From positions 1-64,000 of the forward strand of contig NC_089193.1 in NCBI RefSeq assembly GCF_947507565.1: a stretch of 64,000 nucleotides of DNA. Direction: 5' to 3'. Of this stretch, positions 49,053 to 59,400 are shown piece after piece. A program made the translations under genes and the position numbers. Origin of the DNA: Oscarella lobularis (Eukaryota; Porifera; Homoscleromorpha; Homosclerophorida; Oscarellidae). Each line of letters opens with the position of its first letter. The first letter of the stretch is position 1. The notes beneath the pieces were generated by a model. It did no database searches. It worked only from the letters and a program-made list of their open reading frames with translations, and had not been told where the DNA came from.

Positions 49053-51875
49053 TTCTGAATAAATGCAGAATTAATTCTGAATAAATGCAGAATTAATTTT
49101 GAATTAATGCAGAAGAAATGCGGAATTTATTCTGAATTAATGAAGAATTTATTCCGAATAAATGTAAAATTTATTCTGAATTAATGCAGAATTTATTCTG
49201 AATTAATGGCGAATTTTTTCTGAAATAATGCAGAATTTATTCTGCATTAATCTAGAATAATTTCTGCATTATGGCAGAATTAATTCAGAATTATTCAGAA
49301 TTTATTCTGAATTAATGCAGAATTTAATCTGAATTAATTTAGAATTTATTCTGAATTATTGCAGAATTTATTCTGAATTAATGCACAATTTATTCTGAAT
49401 AAATGCAGAAGATATTCTGAATTAATGCAGAAGGTATTCTGAATTAATGCAGAATTTATTCTGAATTAATGCAGAATTAATTCAGAATTTATTCTGAATT
49501 AATGCAGAATTTATTCTGAACTAATGCAGAATTTATTCTGAAATAATGCAGAATTTATTCTGAATAAATGCAGAATCAATTCTGAATTAATGCAGAATTA
49601 ATTCAGAATTTATTCTGAATTAATGCAGAATTTATTCTGAATTAATGCAGAACTTATTCTGAATAAAAGCAGAATTTATTCTGAATTAATGCAGAATTTA
49701 TTCGGAACTAATGCCGAATTTATTCTGAATAAATGCAGAATTTATTCTGAATTAATGCAGAATTTATTCTGAATTAATGCAGAATTTATTCTGAATAAAT
49801 GCAGAATTAATTCTGAATTAATGCAGAATAAATGCGAAATTTATTCTGAATTAATGCAGAATTTATTTTGAATGAATTCAGAATTTATTCTGAATTAATG
49901 CAGAATTTATTCTGAATTAATGCAGTATTTATTCTGAATAAATGCAGAAGTTATTCTGAATTAAAGCAGAATTTATTCTGAATTAATGCAGAATTTATTC
50001 TGAATTAATGCAAAATTAATTCTGAATAAATGCAGAATTAATTCTGAATTCATGCAGAATTAATTCAGAATTTATTCTGAATTAATGCAGAACTTGTTCT
50101 GAATAAAAGCAGAATTTATTCTGAATTAATGCAGAATTTATTCGGAACTAATGCCGAATTTATTCTGAATAAATGCAGAATTTATTCTGAATTAATGCAG
50201 AATTTATTCTGAATTAATGCAGAACTTATTCTGAATTAATGCAGAATTTATTCTGAATAAATGCAGAATTTATTCTGAATTAAAGCAGAATTTATTCTGA
50301 ATTAATGCAGAATTAATTCAGAATTTATTCTGAATTAATGCAGAATTTATTCTGAACTAATGCAGAATTTATTCTGAATTAATACAAAATTAATTCTGAA
50401 TAAATGCAGAATCAATTCTGAATTAATGCAGAATTAATTCAGAATTTATTCTGAATTAATGCAGAATTTATTGTGAATTAATGCAGAACTTGTTCTGAAT
50501 AAAAGCAGAATTTATTCTGAATTAATGCAGAATTTATTCGGAACTAATGCCGAATTTTTTCTGAATTTATTCTGAAATAATGCAGAATTTATTCTGAATT
50601 AATGCAGAACTTATTCTGAATTAATGCAGAATTTATTCTGAATAAATGTAGCATTTATTCTGAATTAATTCAGAATTAATTCTGAATTAATGCAGAATTT
50701 ATTCTGAATTAATGCAAAATTAATTCTGAATAAATGCAGAATTAATTCTGAATTCATGCAGAATTAATTCAGAATTTATTCTGAATAAATGCAGAATTTA
50801 TTGTGAATTAATGCAGAACTTGTTCTGAATAAAAGCAGAATTTATTCTGAATTAATGCAGAATTTATTCGGAACTAATGCCGAATTTATTCTGAATAAAT
50901 GCAGAATTTATTCTGAATTAATGCAGAATTTATTCTGAATTAATGCAGAACTTATTCTGAATTAATGCAGAATTTATTCTGAATAAATGCAGAATTTATT
51001 CTGAATTAAAGCAGAATTTATTCTGAATTAATGCAGAATTAATTCAGAATTTATTCTGAATTAATGCAGAATTTATTCTGAACTAATGCAGAATTTATTC
51101 TGAATTAATACAAAATTAATTCTGAATAAATGCAGAATCAATTCTGAATTAATGCAGAATTAATTCAGAATTTATTCTGAATTAATGCAGAATTTATTGT
51201 GAATTAATGCAGAACTTGTTCTGAATAAAAGCAGAATTTATTCTGAATTAATGCAGAATTTATTCGGAACTAATGCCGAATTTTTTCTGAATTTATTCTG
51301 AAATAATGCAGAATTTATTCTGAATTAATGCAGAACTTATTCTGAATTAATGCAGAATTTATTCTGAATAAATGTAGCATTTATTCTGAATTAATTCAGA
51401 ATTAATTCTGAATTAATGCAGAATTTATTCTGAATTAATGCAGAATTTATTCTGAATAAATGCAGAAGTTATTCTGAATTAATGCAGAATTTATTCTGAA
51501 TTAATGCAGAATTAATTCAGAATTTATTCTGAATTAATGCAGAATTTATTCTGAATTAATGCAGAATTTATTCTGAATTAATGCAGTATTTATTCTGAAT
51601 AAATGCAGAAGTTATTCTGAATTAAAGCAGAATTTATTCTGAATTAATGCAGAATTTATTCTGAATTAATGCAAAATTAATTCTGAATAAATGCAGAATT
51701 AATTCTGAATTAATGCGGAATTAATTCAGAATTTATTCTGAATAAATGCAGAATTAATTCTGAATTAATGCAGGAAAAATGCGGAATTTATTCTGAATTA
51801 ATGCAGAATTTATTCTGAATTAATGCAGAATTAATTCTGAATAAATACAGAATTAATTCTGAATTAATGCAGAAT
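49053..51875. repeat. AT-rich 22-bp array, block 5
   Basis: About 128 monomers. A block of about 0.7 kb is repeated: the sequence around 50095-50790 recurs from about 50825, visible in the gcagaacttgttctgaataa variant. Confidence 0.95.
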
Positions 51876-52294
51876 AAAAGATCGTGAACTTACGTAGACA
51901 AGGTGCTTCAGCTTTCTTTTCAACATTCTATATTCTTTACGAGAGCTATGCTGCCATGAAGCATCCATGATCGTATGTAAGGTGAAGAAAACGACAGGCG
52001 CTCCGTCGTGAGTCGACGATACGTCGGCGATCGTTCTAAAAGATCGCTCGTACACCCAGAAACGCCATGACGACGAAAAACTTAGCAATAACCGTTCAGA
52101 AAGTGACGGAACACGACAAGAAGTCGATCAAGAACCTCAAACTCGCTCGCTAAGCGATGCACAGGAGACGAACGACGAGTAGGGCCGCAGTGGCTGCTCT
52201 TACGGATACGTAAGGCCGTTATCCTTACGGACACCAAAATGATCATGCGCAGTGCGTTATTTCGAGGATTAAAAGGTTGTGATAACTTGTCTAT

Positions 52295-52406
52295 CTCGAG
52301 GGTGACGCGATAGCTCACGCGTACAGGCGCGGGGGGGGGGGTGCTCAGGGTTACGGCTCCCACGCAGCAGGCGCCGGGTTCGAATCCCGAAGCGTACTCT
52401 TTTTTT
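52295..52406 (+). other. tRNA-like RNA polymerase III module inside the transposon
   Basis: A good B box, GGTTCGAATCC, is at 52377-52387, an A-box-like TAGCTCACG at 52311-52319, and a run of T follows at 52400 that could stop pol III. The acceptor and anticodon stems do not pair convincingly and a G11 run sits in the middle, so this is not a working tRNA gene. It resembles the head of a tRNA-derived SINE that was captured by the transposon. Confidence 0.5.
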
Positions 52407-52494
52407 TCTTTTTTTCTTTCTTTCTTTTTTCTTTTTTATCTTTTTTTCTTTTTTCTCTGTACCTAATCGGCGATATACGATCACCCGCGACTGT

Positions 52495-52574
52495 GGCTTA
52501 ACCGCCCGTAGCATGGTGGTTCCAGGGGGGCGAAGCCCCCCTCTGCGACCCATGCTCATTGGGGCGGTTAAGCC
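52495..52574. repeat. Long imperfect hairpin inside the transposon
   Basis: GGCTTAACCGCC at the left pairs with GGCGGTTAAGCC at the right; GCATGG pairs with CCATGC, and GGGGGCGAAGCCCCC forms an inner stem. Outside it, TGTACCTAA (about 52458) and TTAGGTACA (about 52622) are a further inverted pair, so a second, nested palindromic element may be present. Confidence 0.7.
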
Positions 52575-52792
52575 CGGAGCGGGGCCGCCACCGATACCAG
52601 TAAGGTTTAGGGTTGGTGTTGGGTTAGGTACATGAAGAACGCTTTCTAAGCTCTCTATATAGGGCACTGCGCATGATCACTTTTGTGTCCGTAAGGATAA
52701 CGGCCTTACGTATCCGTAAGGGCAGCCACGGCCAGTAGGGCTTTTCGAGTGTAACGCGCGCTAAAACATCGCGAAAAAATCTCTCATTCTCT

Positions 52793-53350
52793 GAATAAAC
52801 AAAGAATTTATTCTGACTTAATGCAGGATTTATTCTGAATTAATTCAGAATTTATTCTGAATTAATTCAGAATTTATACTGAATTAATGTAGAATTAATG
52901 AAGAATTAATGAAGAATCTATTCTGCATTAATTCAGAATAAAATTCAGCATTAATTCAGTATTAATTCTGCATTAATTCAGAATTAATTCTGAATTAATT
53001 CAGATTTTATTCTTAATTATTGCAAAATTAATTCTGATAAAATGCAAAATAAATTCTAAATTAATGCAGAATAAATGCGGAATTTATTCTGAATAAATGC
53101 AAATTTTATTCTGAATTAATGCAGACTTTATTCTCAATTATTGCAGAATAAATGCGAAATTTATTCTCAATTAATTCAGAATTTATTCTGAATTAATGCA
53201 GAAATTATTTTAGATTATTGCAGAATTTATTCTGAAATAATGCAGAATTTATTTTCAATTATTGCAGAATTAATTCTTAATAAATGCAGAATTAATTCTT
53301 AATTAATGCAGAATAAATCGGGAATTTATGCAGAATTTATTCTGAATTAA
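52793..53350. repeat. AT-rich array between core 5 and palindromic block 6
   Basis: Slightly shortened version of the post-core AT stretch. The repeated ctgcattaattgagaata units are missing. Confidence 0.9.
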
Positions 53351-53385
53351 CTTAGAATTTCAAGGAACAATTGTAGAAGGAAAAA

Positions 53386-54375
53386 TTGCCCCAGGACAAA
53401 TTGTCCTGGGAACAAATTGTCCACAGGAAAAATTGTCCCGGGGACAAATTGTCCCAGGACAAATTGTCCCAGGACAAATTGTCCCCAGGACAAATTGTCC
53501 CAGCACTAATTGTCATAGGACAAATTGTCCCCAGGACAAATTGTCCCAGGACAAATTGTCCCAGGACAAATTGTCCCAGGACAAATCGTCCCAGGACAAA
53601 TTGTCCCAGGACAAATTGTGCCAGGACAAATTTTCGTAGGACAAATTGTGTCAGGACAAATTGTCCCAGGACAAATTGTCCCAGGACAAATTGTCCCAGG
53701 ACAAATTGTCCCAGGACAAATTGTGCCAGGACAAATTGTCGTAGGACAAATTGTGTCAGGACAAATTGTCCCAGGACAAATTGTCCCAGGACAAATTGTC
53801 CCAGGACAAATTGTGAAGGACAATTTGTACCCAGTACAAATTGTCCCCAGGACAAATTGTCCCAGGACAAATTGTCCCAGGACAAATTGTCCCAGGACAA
53901 ATTGTCCCAGGACAAATTGTGCCAGGACAAATTGTCGTAGGACAAATTGTGTCAGGACAAATTGTCCCAGGACAAATTGTCCCAGGACAAATTGTCCCAG
54001 GACAAATTGTGAAGGACAATTTGTACCCAGTACAAATTGTCCCCAGGACAAATTGTCCACAGGACAAATTGCCCAAGGACAAATTGTCCCAGGACAAATT
54101 GTCCCCAGGACAAATTGTCCCAGGACAAATTGTCCCAGGACAAATGTTCACAGGAAAAACTGTCACAAGGACAAATTGTCCCAAGGAGAAATTGTCCCCA
54201 GGACAAATTGTCCCAGGACAAATTGTTCAAGGACAAATTGTCCCCATGACAATTTGTCCCCAGGACAAATTGTCCGAGGACAAATTGTTCCAGGACAAAT
54301 TGTCCCAGGACAAATTGTCCCAGGATAAATTGTGCCAAGACAATTTGTCCCCAGGACAAATTGTCCCAGGACAAA
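53386..54375. repeat. Palindromic 15/16-bp array, block 6 (right edge of macrosatellite)
   Basis: About 64 monomers, enriched for the gtgccagg/gtcgtagg/gtgtcagg marker triplet, seen three times in 300 bp. The quality of the repeats falls towards the end, and the array stops without the usual junction. Confidence 0.95.
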
Positions 54376-55256
54376 TTTATTTGAGAGCCTGTGCACTTAC
54401 TTGAGGCAATGTGGATTTAAATGAAAACATGTGCATTCATATAAGCCTGTGCATTCAAATCAAAGCCTGTGCATTCAAATCAAAGCCTGTGCATTCAAAT
54501 GTAAGCCTGTGCATTCAAATGAAAGCAAGTGCATTCAAATGAAAGCCTGTGTTTTCAAATGAAAGCATGTGCATTCAATTGAGAGCGTGTGCATTCAAAT
54601 GAAAGCCTGTGCATTCAAATGAAAGCCTGTGCATTCAATTGAGAGTGTGTGCATTGAATTGAAAGCATGTGCATTCAAATGAAAGCTTTTGCATTCAAAT
54701 GAAAGCCTGTGCATTCAATTGAGAGTGTGTGCATTGAATTGAAAGCATGTGCATTCAAATGAAAGCTTTTGCATTCAAATGAAAGGTTGTGCATTCAATT
54801 GAGAGCGTGTGCATTGAAATGAAAGCATGTGCATTCAAATGAAAGCTTGTGCATTCAAATGAAAGCTTGTGCATTCAATTGAGAGCGTGTGCATTCAAAT
54901 GAAAGCCTGTGCATTCAATAGAAAGCCAGTTCATTCAAATGAAAGCTTGTGTATTCAAATGAAAGCCCGTGCATTCAAATGAAAGCCTTTGCTTTCAAAT
55001 GAAAGCCTGTGCATTCAAATGAAAGCCTGTGCTTTCAAATGAAAGCCTGTGCATTCAAATGAAAGCCTGTGCATTCAAATGAAAGCCTGTGCATTCAAAT
55101 GAAAGCCTGTGCATTTATTTGAGAGCCTGTGCACTTACTTGAGGCCCCGTGGATTCAAATGAAAACATGTGCATTCATATAAAAGCCTGTGCATTCAAAT
55201 GAAAGCCTGTGCATTCAAATGAAAGCCTGTGCACTTACTTGAGGCCCTGTGGATTC
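54376..55256. repeat. 20-bp minisatellite (gaaagcctgtgcattcaaat)
   Basis: About 43 units of exactly 20 bp with variants such as gagagcgtgtgcattcaatt. The opening piece (gagagcctgtgcacttactt) recurs near 55121 and 55220, so the array has internal higher-order duplication. No open frame of interest. Confidence 0.95.
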
Positions 55257-55384
55257 AGTCGAACTATGCCTTATCTGATGCATAAAAATGTTTTCAACCC
55301 TGCCTGAGCCTTTAGAAAATGGAAATTTTCGCGGCCCGTTCGTAATGTTGCCTCTTTTTCATCTTTTGCGCATGGTAACTTTGT
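55257..55384 (+). repeat. Isolated copy of the 141-bp repeat
   Basis: The sequence from cagtcgaactatgcc to cggcccgttcgtaatg matches units of the array at 55790-56750. It is separated from that array by the 28-bp repeats, which therefore seem to have expanded inside it. Confidence 0.7.
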
Positions 55385-55735
55385 CGATTGTTTTTGCGCA
55401 TCAAAACCTTGACGACCGTTTTTGCGCATCAAAACGCTTGCGATCGTTTTAGCGCATCAAAAGTATTGCGATCGTTTTTGCGCATCAAAAGTATTGCGAT
55501 CGTTTTTGCGCATCAAAACGTTTGCGATCGTTTCTGCGCATCAAAACTATGGCGATCGTTTTTGCGCATCAAAACTATTGCGATCGTTTTGCGTATCAAA
55601 ACTATTGCGATCGTTTTTGCGCATGAAAACTACTCGCGCATCAAAACTTTTTGCGAACGTTTTTGCGCATCAAAAGTATTGCGAACGTTTTTGCGCATCA
55701 AAACTTTTGCGATCGTTTTTGCGCGAATGATCCAA
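55385..55735. repeat. 28-bp minisatellite (gcgatcgtttttgcgcatca)
   Basis: About 12 units, each with GCGATCG and TTGCGCATCAAAA. Several units are one base shorter or carry gaacg in place of gatcg. Overlapping frames of about 100 codons are a side effect of the repeat. Confidence 0.9.
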
Positions 55736-55789
55736 TACTAAGAGAATTATAACTGTTAGTTAAACAGAATAGCTATTTTATTAATATCC

Positions 55790-56750
55790 TAATGGGGCCT
55801 CACTTTTCAAATCAAACTTTTTCGCTTGTTTTACGATGGGAATCAGTCGAGCGGTGTGTTATCTAAGGAAAAAAATGTTTTCAACGCTTCCTAAGCCTTC
55901 ATAAGAGTAAAATTTTCGCGGCCCGGTTCCTAATGGGGCCCAATTTTTATGTAAAACATTTTCGCTTATTTTATGCTGGAAATCAGCCGACCGATGTCTT
56001 ATCTGTTGCAGAAAAACGTTTTCAACGCTTTCTTAGCCTTTATAAGAGTAAAATTTTCGCGGCCCGGTTCCTAATGGGGCCCCAATTTCTTCTGAAATTG
56101 TTTTTCTTATTTTACGCTGGGAATCAATCAAGCGATGTTTTATCTGGTACAGATAAAGTTTTTCAACGCTTCCTTAGCCTTTGAAAGAGCGAAATTTTCG
56201 CGGCCCGGTTCCTAATGGGGCCCCATTTTTATCTAAAACATTTTCGCTTATTTTATGCTGGGAATCATCCGAACGATGTCTTATCTCAAGCAGAAAAACG
56301 TTTTCAACGCTTCCTTAGACTTTGAAAGAGCCAATTTTCGCGGCCAGGTTCCTAATGGGGCCCCAATTTTTTCTGAAATTGTTTTTCTTATTTTACGCTG
56401 GGAATCAATCAAGCGATGTTTTTTTCTGATGCAGAAAAATGTTTTCAACGCTTCCTTAGCCTTTAAAAGAGCGAAATTTTCGCGGCCCTGTTCCTAATGG
56501 GGCCCCATTTTTATCTAAAACATTTTCGCTTATTTTATGCTGGGAATCATCCGCACGATGTCTTATCTCAAGCAGAAAAACGTTTTCAACGCTTCCTTAG
56601 ACTTTTAAAGAGCCAAATTTCCGCGGCCAGGTTCCTAATGGGGGCCCCATTTTCATCTAAGATTGTTTCTCTTGTTTTACGCCGAGAATCAGTCGAGCGA
56701 TGTAAGAGATTGTTTGTCTGATTCCTAGCGTGAAATTAGCGAATATTTTT
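55790..56750 (+). repeat. 141-bp repeat array, direct copies
   Basis: The marker gcggcccggttcctaatggg is found near 55918, 56059, 56200, 56340, 56482 and 56623, a period of 140-142 bp. Units alternate between two forms, with cccatttttatctaaaac or ccaatttcttctgaaatt after the marker, so the array is partly a dimer repeat. Confidence 0.9.
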
Positions 56751-56950
56751 AGATAAAAACGAGGCCCCATTATTAGGAACCGGTCCTTAAAATTTTGTTC
56801 ATTTAAAAGGTAAAGGAAGCGTTGGAAACGTTTTTCTGCATCAAATAAAATCTTGTTTGACTGATTTCTAGCGTCAAATGTACTATTATTTTATAGACAA
56901 AAATGAGGCCCCATTAGGAACCAGGCCGCGACAATTTTTCATTTCATTAA
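56751..56950 (-). repeat. 141-bp repeat, two inverted copies
   Basis: From gaggccccattattaggaac the same repeat is read on the opposite strand: cattaggaacc is the complement of ggttcctaatg, and ggaagcgttg that of caacgcttcc. The array therefore switches orientation near 56740. Confidence 0.8.
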
Positions 56951-57180
56951 CCGTAAAGCAAAATCATATCTGAAGGAGCTGAAGGGGTCTGTCTGAAGGT
57001 TACTTTATTTATGATAAGCACGTGACTGTACAAGCAGTCAATAACCCGGACAACTGTAATATTAAAAAGCTTGATTCACTTACGGAAATACTGAAATAAA
57101 AATTTATTTGGTGGACTGGTGATGATGGTGCTGGTGGTGGAGGTGCTTAGTGGTGATGGAGGTGCTATTGGTGCTGGAGG

Positions 57181-57223
<43 letters not shown>

Positions 57224-57339
57224 TTGATGATGGGGGAACCTAGCTACCTAACTACCTAGCTACCTACCTGACTAGTAATTTAATTATTTATTATTTTTAT
57301 AAGTTTAAATAATTAGTTATGTATTACCTTCTTTCTTGG
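56951..57339. repeat. Unique stretch followed by GGTGAT/GATn and ctac microsatellites
   Basis: 57112-57180 is made of ggtgatggtgctg-type repeats, 57180-57221 is (GAT)14 or close to it, and 57240-57275 has tacc repeats. The part before 57110 shows no feature. Confidence 0.8.
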
Positions 57340-57829
57340 CCCGATGACGATGAGGCGGCTGCGTCGTCTTCGCGTCTGCAGAGATGAAAAAAATAATAAC
57401 ATTTGCTACGTAGAAAAACGCGATCTTAGGCTGCAGTCGTCTCGAGGGGCTGGCGTCGTCCTTCGGCGGCTGCGTCGTCTTCGCGTCTGCCAAAAGATGA
57501 AAAAAAAATAATAACATTTGCTACGTAGAAAAACGCGATCTTAGGCTGCAGTCGTCTTGAGGGGCTGGCGTCGTCCTTCGGCGGCTGCGTCGTCTTCGCG
57601 TCTGCCAAGAGATGAAAAAAAAATAATAACATTTGCTACGTAGAAAAACGCGATCTTAGGCTGCAGTCGTCTTGAGGCGCTGTCGTCGTCCTTCGGCGGC
57701 TGCGTCGTCTTCGCGTCTGGCAAGAGATGAAAACCAATTAATAAAATTTGCTACGTACAAAAACGCGATCTTAGGCTGCAGTCGTCTTGAGGCGCTGGCG
57801 TCGTCCTTCGGCGGCATCTTGCATCCAAC
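57340..57829 (-). repeat. Array E: 115-bp exon/micro-intron-like units
   Basis: The marker gctacgtag is at 57405, 57520, 57635 and 57750, an exact 115-bp period. On the minus strand each unit has an acceptor-like run of T, CATCTCTTGGCAG, before ACGCGAAG, then 77 nt ending TTTTTCTAC before GTAGCAAATG. The candidate exons are 57410-57486, 57525-57601 and 57640-57716, each 77 nt, with introns of 34-38 nt. The donor is weak (GTAGCA). The unit shares no obvious sequence with arrays A, B or C. It is the 3' part of the chain of mini-exons described for 57340-59640. Confidence 0.55.
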
Positions 57830-58035
57830 CTAAATCTCAAAAGAAGCCAGCAAGGGAAAAAACAAACGGTCCATACAGATACCTCTAGTGTTGACGGCTT
57901 CGTCCACATCCGTCGTCTTCATCCGTCGTCTTCATCCCCACGTCTGCATCTAAAACTCAAAAAAGAGCAAGCATGGGGGAAAATGTGGGCGTTATATACA
58001 GATACCTCGTGTCTTCGTCCCCATCCTCCACTTAC

Positions 58036-58091
58036 CAGTCCTGCGACGACTTTGACGGGGCGTAGCACTCTTCCTCCGCGTCGGTGACGTC
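58036..58091 (-). other. Best-supported mini-exon of transcript E
   Basis: The minus strand reads TTTTTCCTTTGGCAG, then 56 nt starting GACGTCACCGACG and ending CAGGACTG, then GTAAGTGG. Both sites match the metazoan consensus closely, and the segment is GC-rich while its flanks are not. A second possible donor, GAG/GTATCTGTAT, lies 41 nt downstream at about 57999 and is shared with the next exon. Confidence 0.5.
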
Positions 58092-58153
58092 CTGCCAAAG
58101 GAAAAATGAATTAGAAAAATGACGTCAAAAATTTGATTGATTAAATACTTATA

Positions 58154-59089
58154 CAGTACCGGTCATAAGTATCAGGCCACCCCTAGTAACCCTTATACAG
58201 AGTCAAGTTTGTATGATGCGTGATAAAAAAGTCTCTCTTTGCTTTTAGCAAAGCTTCTTTTTAAAAGAAGAGATAAGTCTTAAATTTGTAAAAAAAAACA
58301 ATTGTAGCAAATTTGTGGCAATTCCATAGAGACAATACGCGCTTTAGTGATAACACTAAGAATAATACCCTTCACCGAACATAGGACAATTTTTGCGTAA
58401 AAATTGAATTTTCCTATGGTTAATTTTTTTTAATTAACTGAAAAGTGGTTAAAGTTTAACATGACAAATGTTGCAAAGTTGTCTTCCGCATGCCTCCAGT
58501 TTGGGGCTAGGAAGCTACTCTGTTTGCAATAACGCCATTTTACCACCTTTTCATTTTAATTCTCTAAACTGGTCTAACTAATGCTTTAGAAATCGAAGTT
58601 GTCATTAGATGAAAGAGGAATAAATAAGCATCCTTTTCAGTTCTTTTACTGAAGTTGCTGATGCTTTTAACAGAAATTTCTACGTATAGTTCTAAAACAA
58701 GGATTTTCTTAATGCTTTGCAAAAAATTAAAACTTTAAAAATTTCTGATTTTTGCCTTTAGTTAGGTTGGTTTCAATCTCAAAAATTTCGCAAGCAATAA
58801 AACTAATGCTTATTAACTTTGGAAGTCAAATATTAATTCATTTTGCCTAAGTTTTGCCTAACTTTCAAAACGCACTATAAATAGACAGGGTTACAGTACT
58901 GCTCTTGTAACGCCACACAGTTGCTACAAAACTTGCAACATTTGTTCTACGAAAGAAGAGCAAAGGTAGAAGGTTGTTACTAGTGCAAACAGAAGTTCGA
59001 CTTCTACGTATCTTTTGAATGAATGAGCGCGTATTACGACAATGATTACTAAAGAAACCAGGGTGGCCTAATACATATGATCGGTACTG
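58154..59089. mobile_element. Non-autonomous Tc1/mariner-type element
   Basis: The left end is CAGTACCGGTCATAAGTATC at 58154 and the right end, read inward on the minus strand, is CAGTACCGATCATATGTATT at 59089. Both continue into AGGCCACCC, giving inverted repeats of about 29 bp. TA flanks both ends (58152-58153 and 59090-59091), the target duplication of this superfamily. The 936-bp interior has no transposase frame. A TATAAATAG near 58877 could be a promoter remnant. It sits in a candidate intron of transcript E. Confidence 0.85.
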
Positions 59090-59091
59090 TA

Positions 59092-59400
59092 TAGTACATA
59101 TTATTATTTATTTATTTATTCCTCTAATTCCTCTACCCTAACTGCCTCTAAAATAAAGATGATAGATGATGAAGTAGAGATGACGTGTAGATGACGTGTA
59201 AATGACGAAAATGAAGTGTCAATGGAGAAAATGAAGTGTAAATGGCGAAAATGAAGTGTAAATGGCGAAAATGAAGTGTAAATGGAAAAGGTAGAAGAAT
59301 GAAGTGCAATAAATGGAGTGAAGGCTGCTAAATGAAATAATGACAGGTGGAAGGTGATCTGAGTGGGAGGTCCACTGTCAAACAAAAATCTGTCTTGACA
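59092..59400. repeat. 20-bp minisatellite (aaaatgaagtgtaaatggcg) and flanks
   Basis: Five or so units between 59195 and 59290, with related gatgacgtgt units just before. The flanking sequence is AT-rich. A minus-strand frame of 89 codons across it begins at TTG and is low-complexity, so it is not called. Confidence 0.75.

Larger units (their letters stand above)
52186..52733. mobile_element. Non-autonomous DNA transposon, hAT-like, with 8-bp TSD
   Basis: The insertion is flanked by AGTAGGGC on both sides (52178-52185 and 52734-52741); undisturbed cores carry AGCAGGGC once. About 70 bp at each end are inverted repeats, with gtggctgc then ttacggatacgtaaggccgt inside each end, and catgatc and gcgcagtgc further in. 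An 8-bp target duplication fits hAT-type elements (P elements also make 8 bp). No transposase frame is present; the 132-codon minus-strand frame inside is low-complexity shadow. The element contains a tRNA-like module and a long hairpin. Confidence 0.8.
51876..52792 (-). other. Conserved GC-rich core, copy 5, split by an insertion
   Basis: The core sequence is continuous with copies 1-4 up to 52185 and resumes at about 52734. Between the two halves lies a 548-bp element. The 74-codon minus-strand frame has one Gly-to-Trp change here. The donor GTAAGT lies outside the insertion and is kept. Confidence 0.65.
16519..54375. repeat. 38-kb macrosatellite of five ordered units
   Basis: Each unit runs: 22-bp AT-rich array, 363-bp GC-rich core, about 0.6 kb of AT array, a linker (agaatttcaaggaacaattg), then a 15/16-bp palindromic array. 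Cores start at 19695, 26113, 33756, 41291 and 51876. The palindrome-to-AT junction (attgtacccaagacaaattc or a close variant) and the linker are nearly identical in every unit, so the order was inherited by duplication of whole units. The last palindromic block (53386-54375) is short and not followed by AT array. No protein gene is seen in it. Confidence 0.9.

Noticed and set aside
20676-49084. Very many long open frames on both strands (up to 443 codons) in the 15/16-bp palindromic arrays
   Set aside because: They arise because the monomer lacks stops in all six frames. They have no unique N-terminus, no domain and mirror each other on both strands.
52295-52406. A functional tRNA gene
   Set aside because: The B box is good but the acceptor and anticodon stems do not pair and a G run interrupts the fold.
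52269-52667. 132-codon minus-strand frame in the hAT-like element
   Set aside because: It covers the inverted repeats, the C/T tract (lysine-rich on translation) and the hairpin; there is no transposase similarity.
16519-54375. A centromeric satellite
   Set aside because: The region is within 55 kb of a perfect telomere, and the order of unrelated arrays and cores is unlike a single-family centromere. A telocentric chromosome is possible in principle but nothing in the sequence supports it.
54376-55256. CRISPR-like regularity of short repeats
   Set aside because: The 20-bp units are directly tandem with no unique spacers, in a eukaryotic subtelomere.
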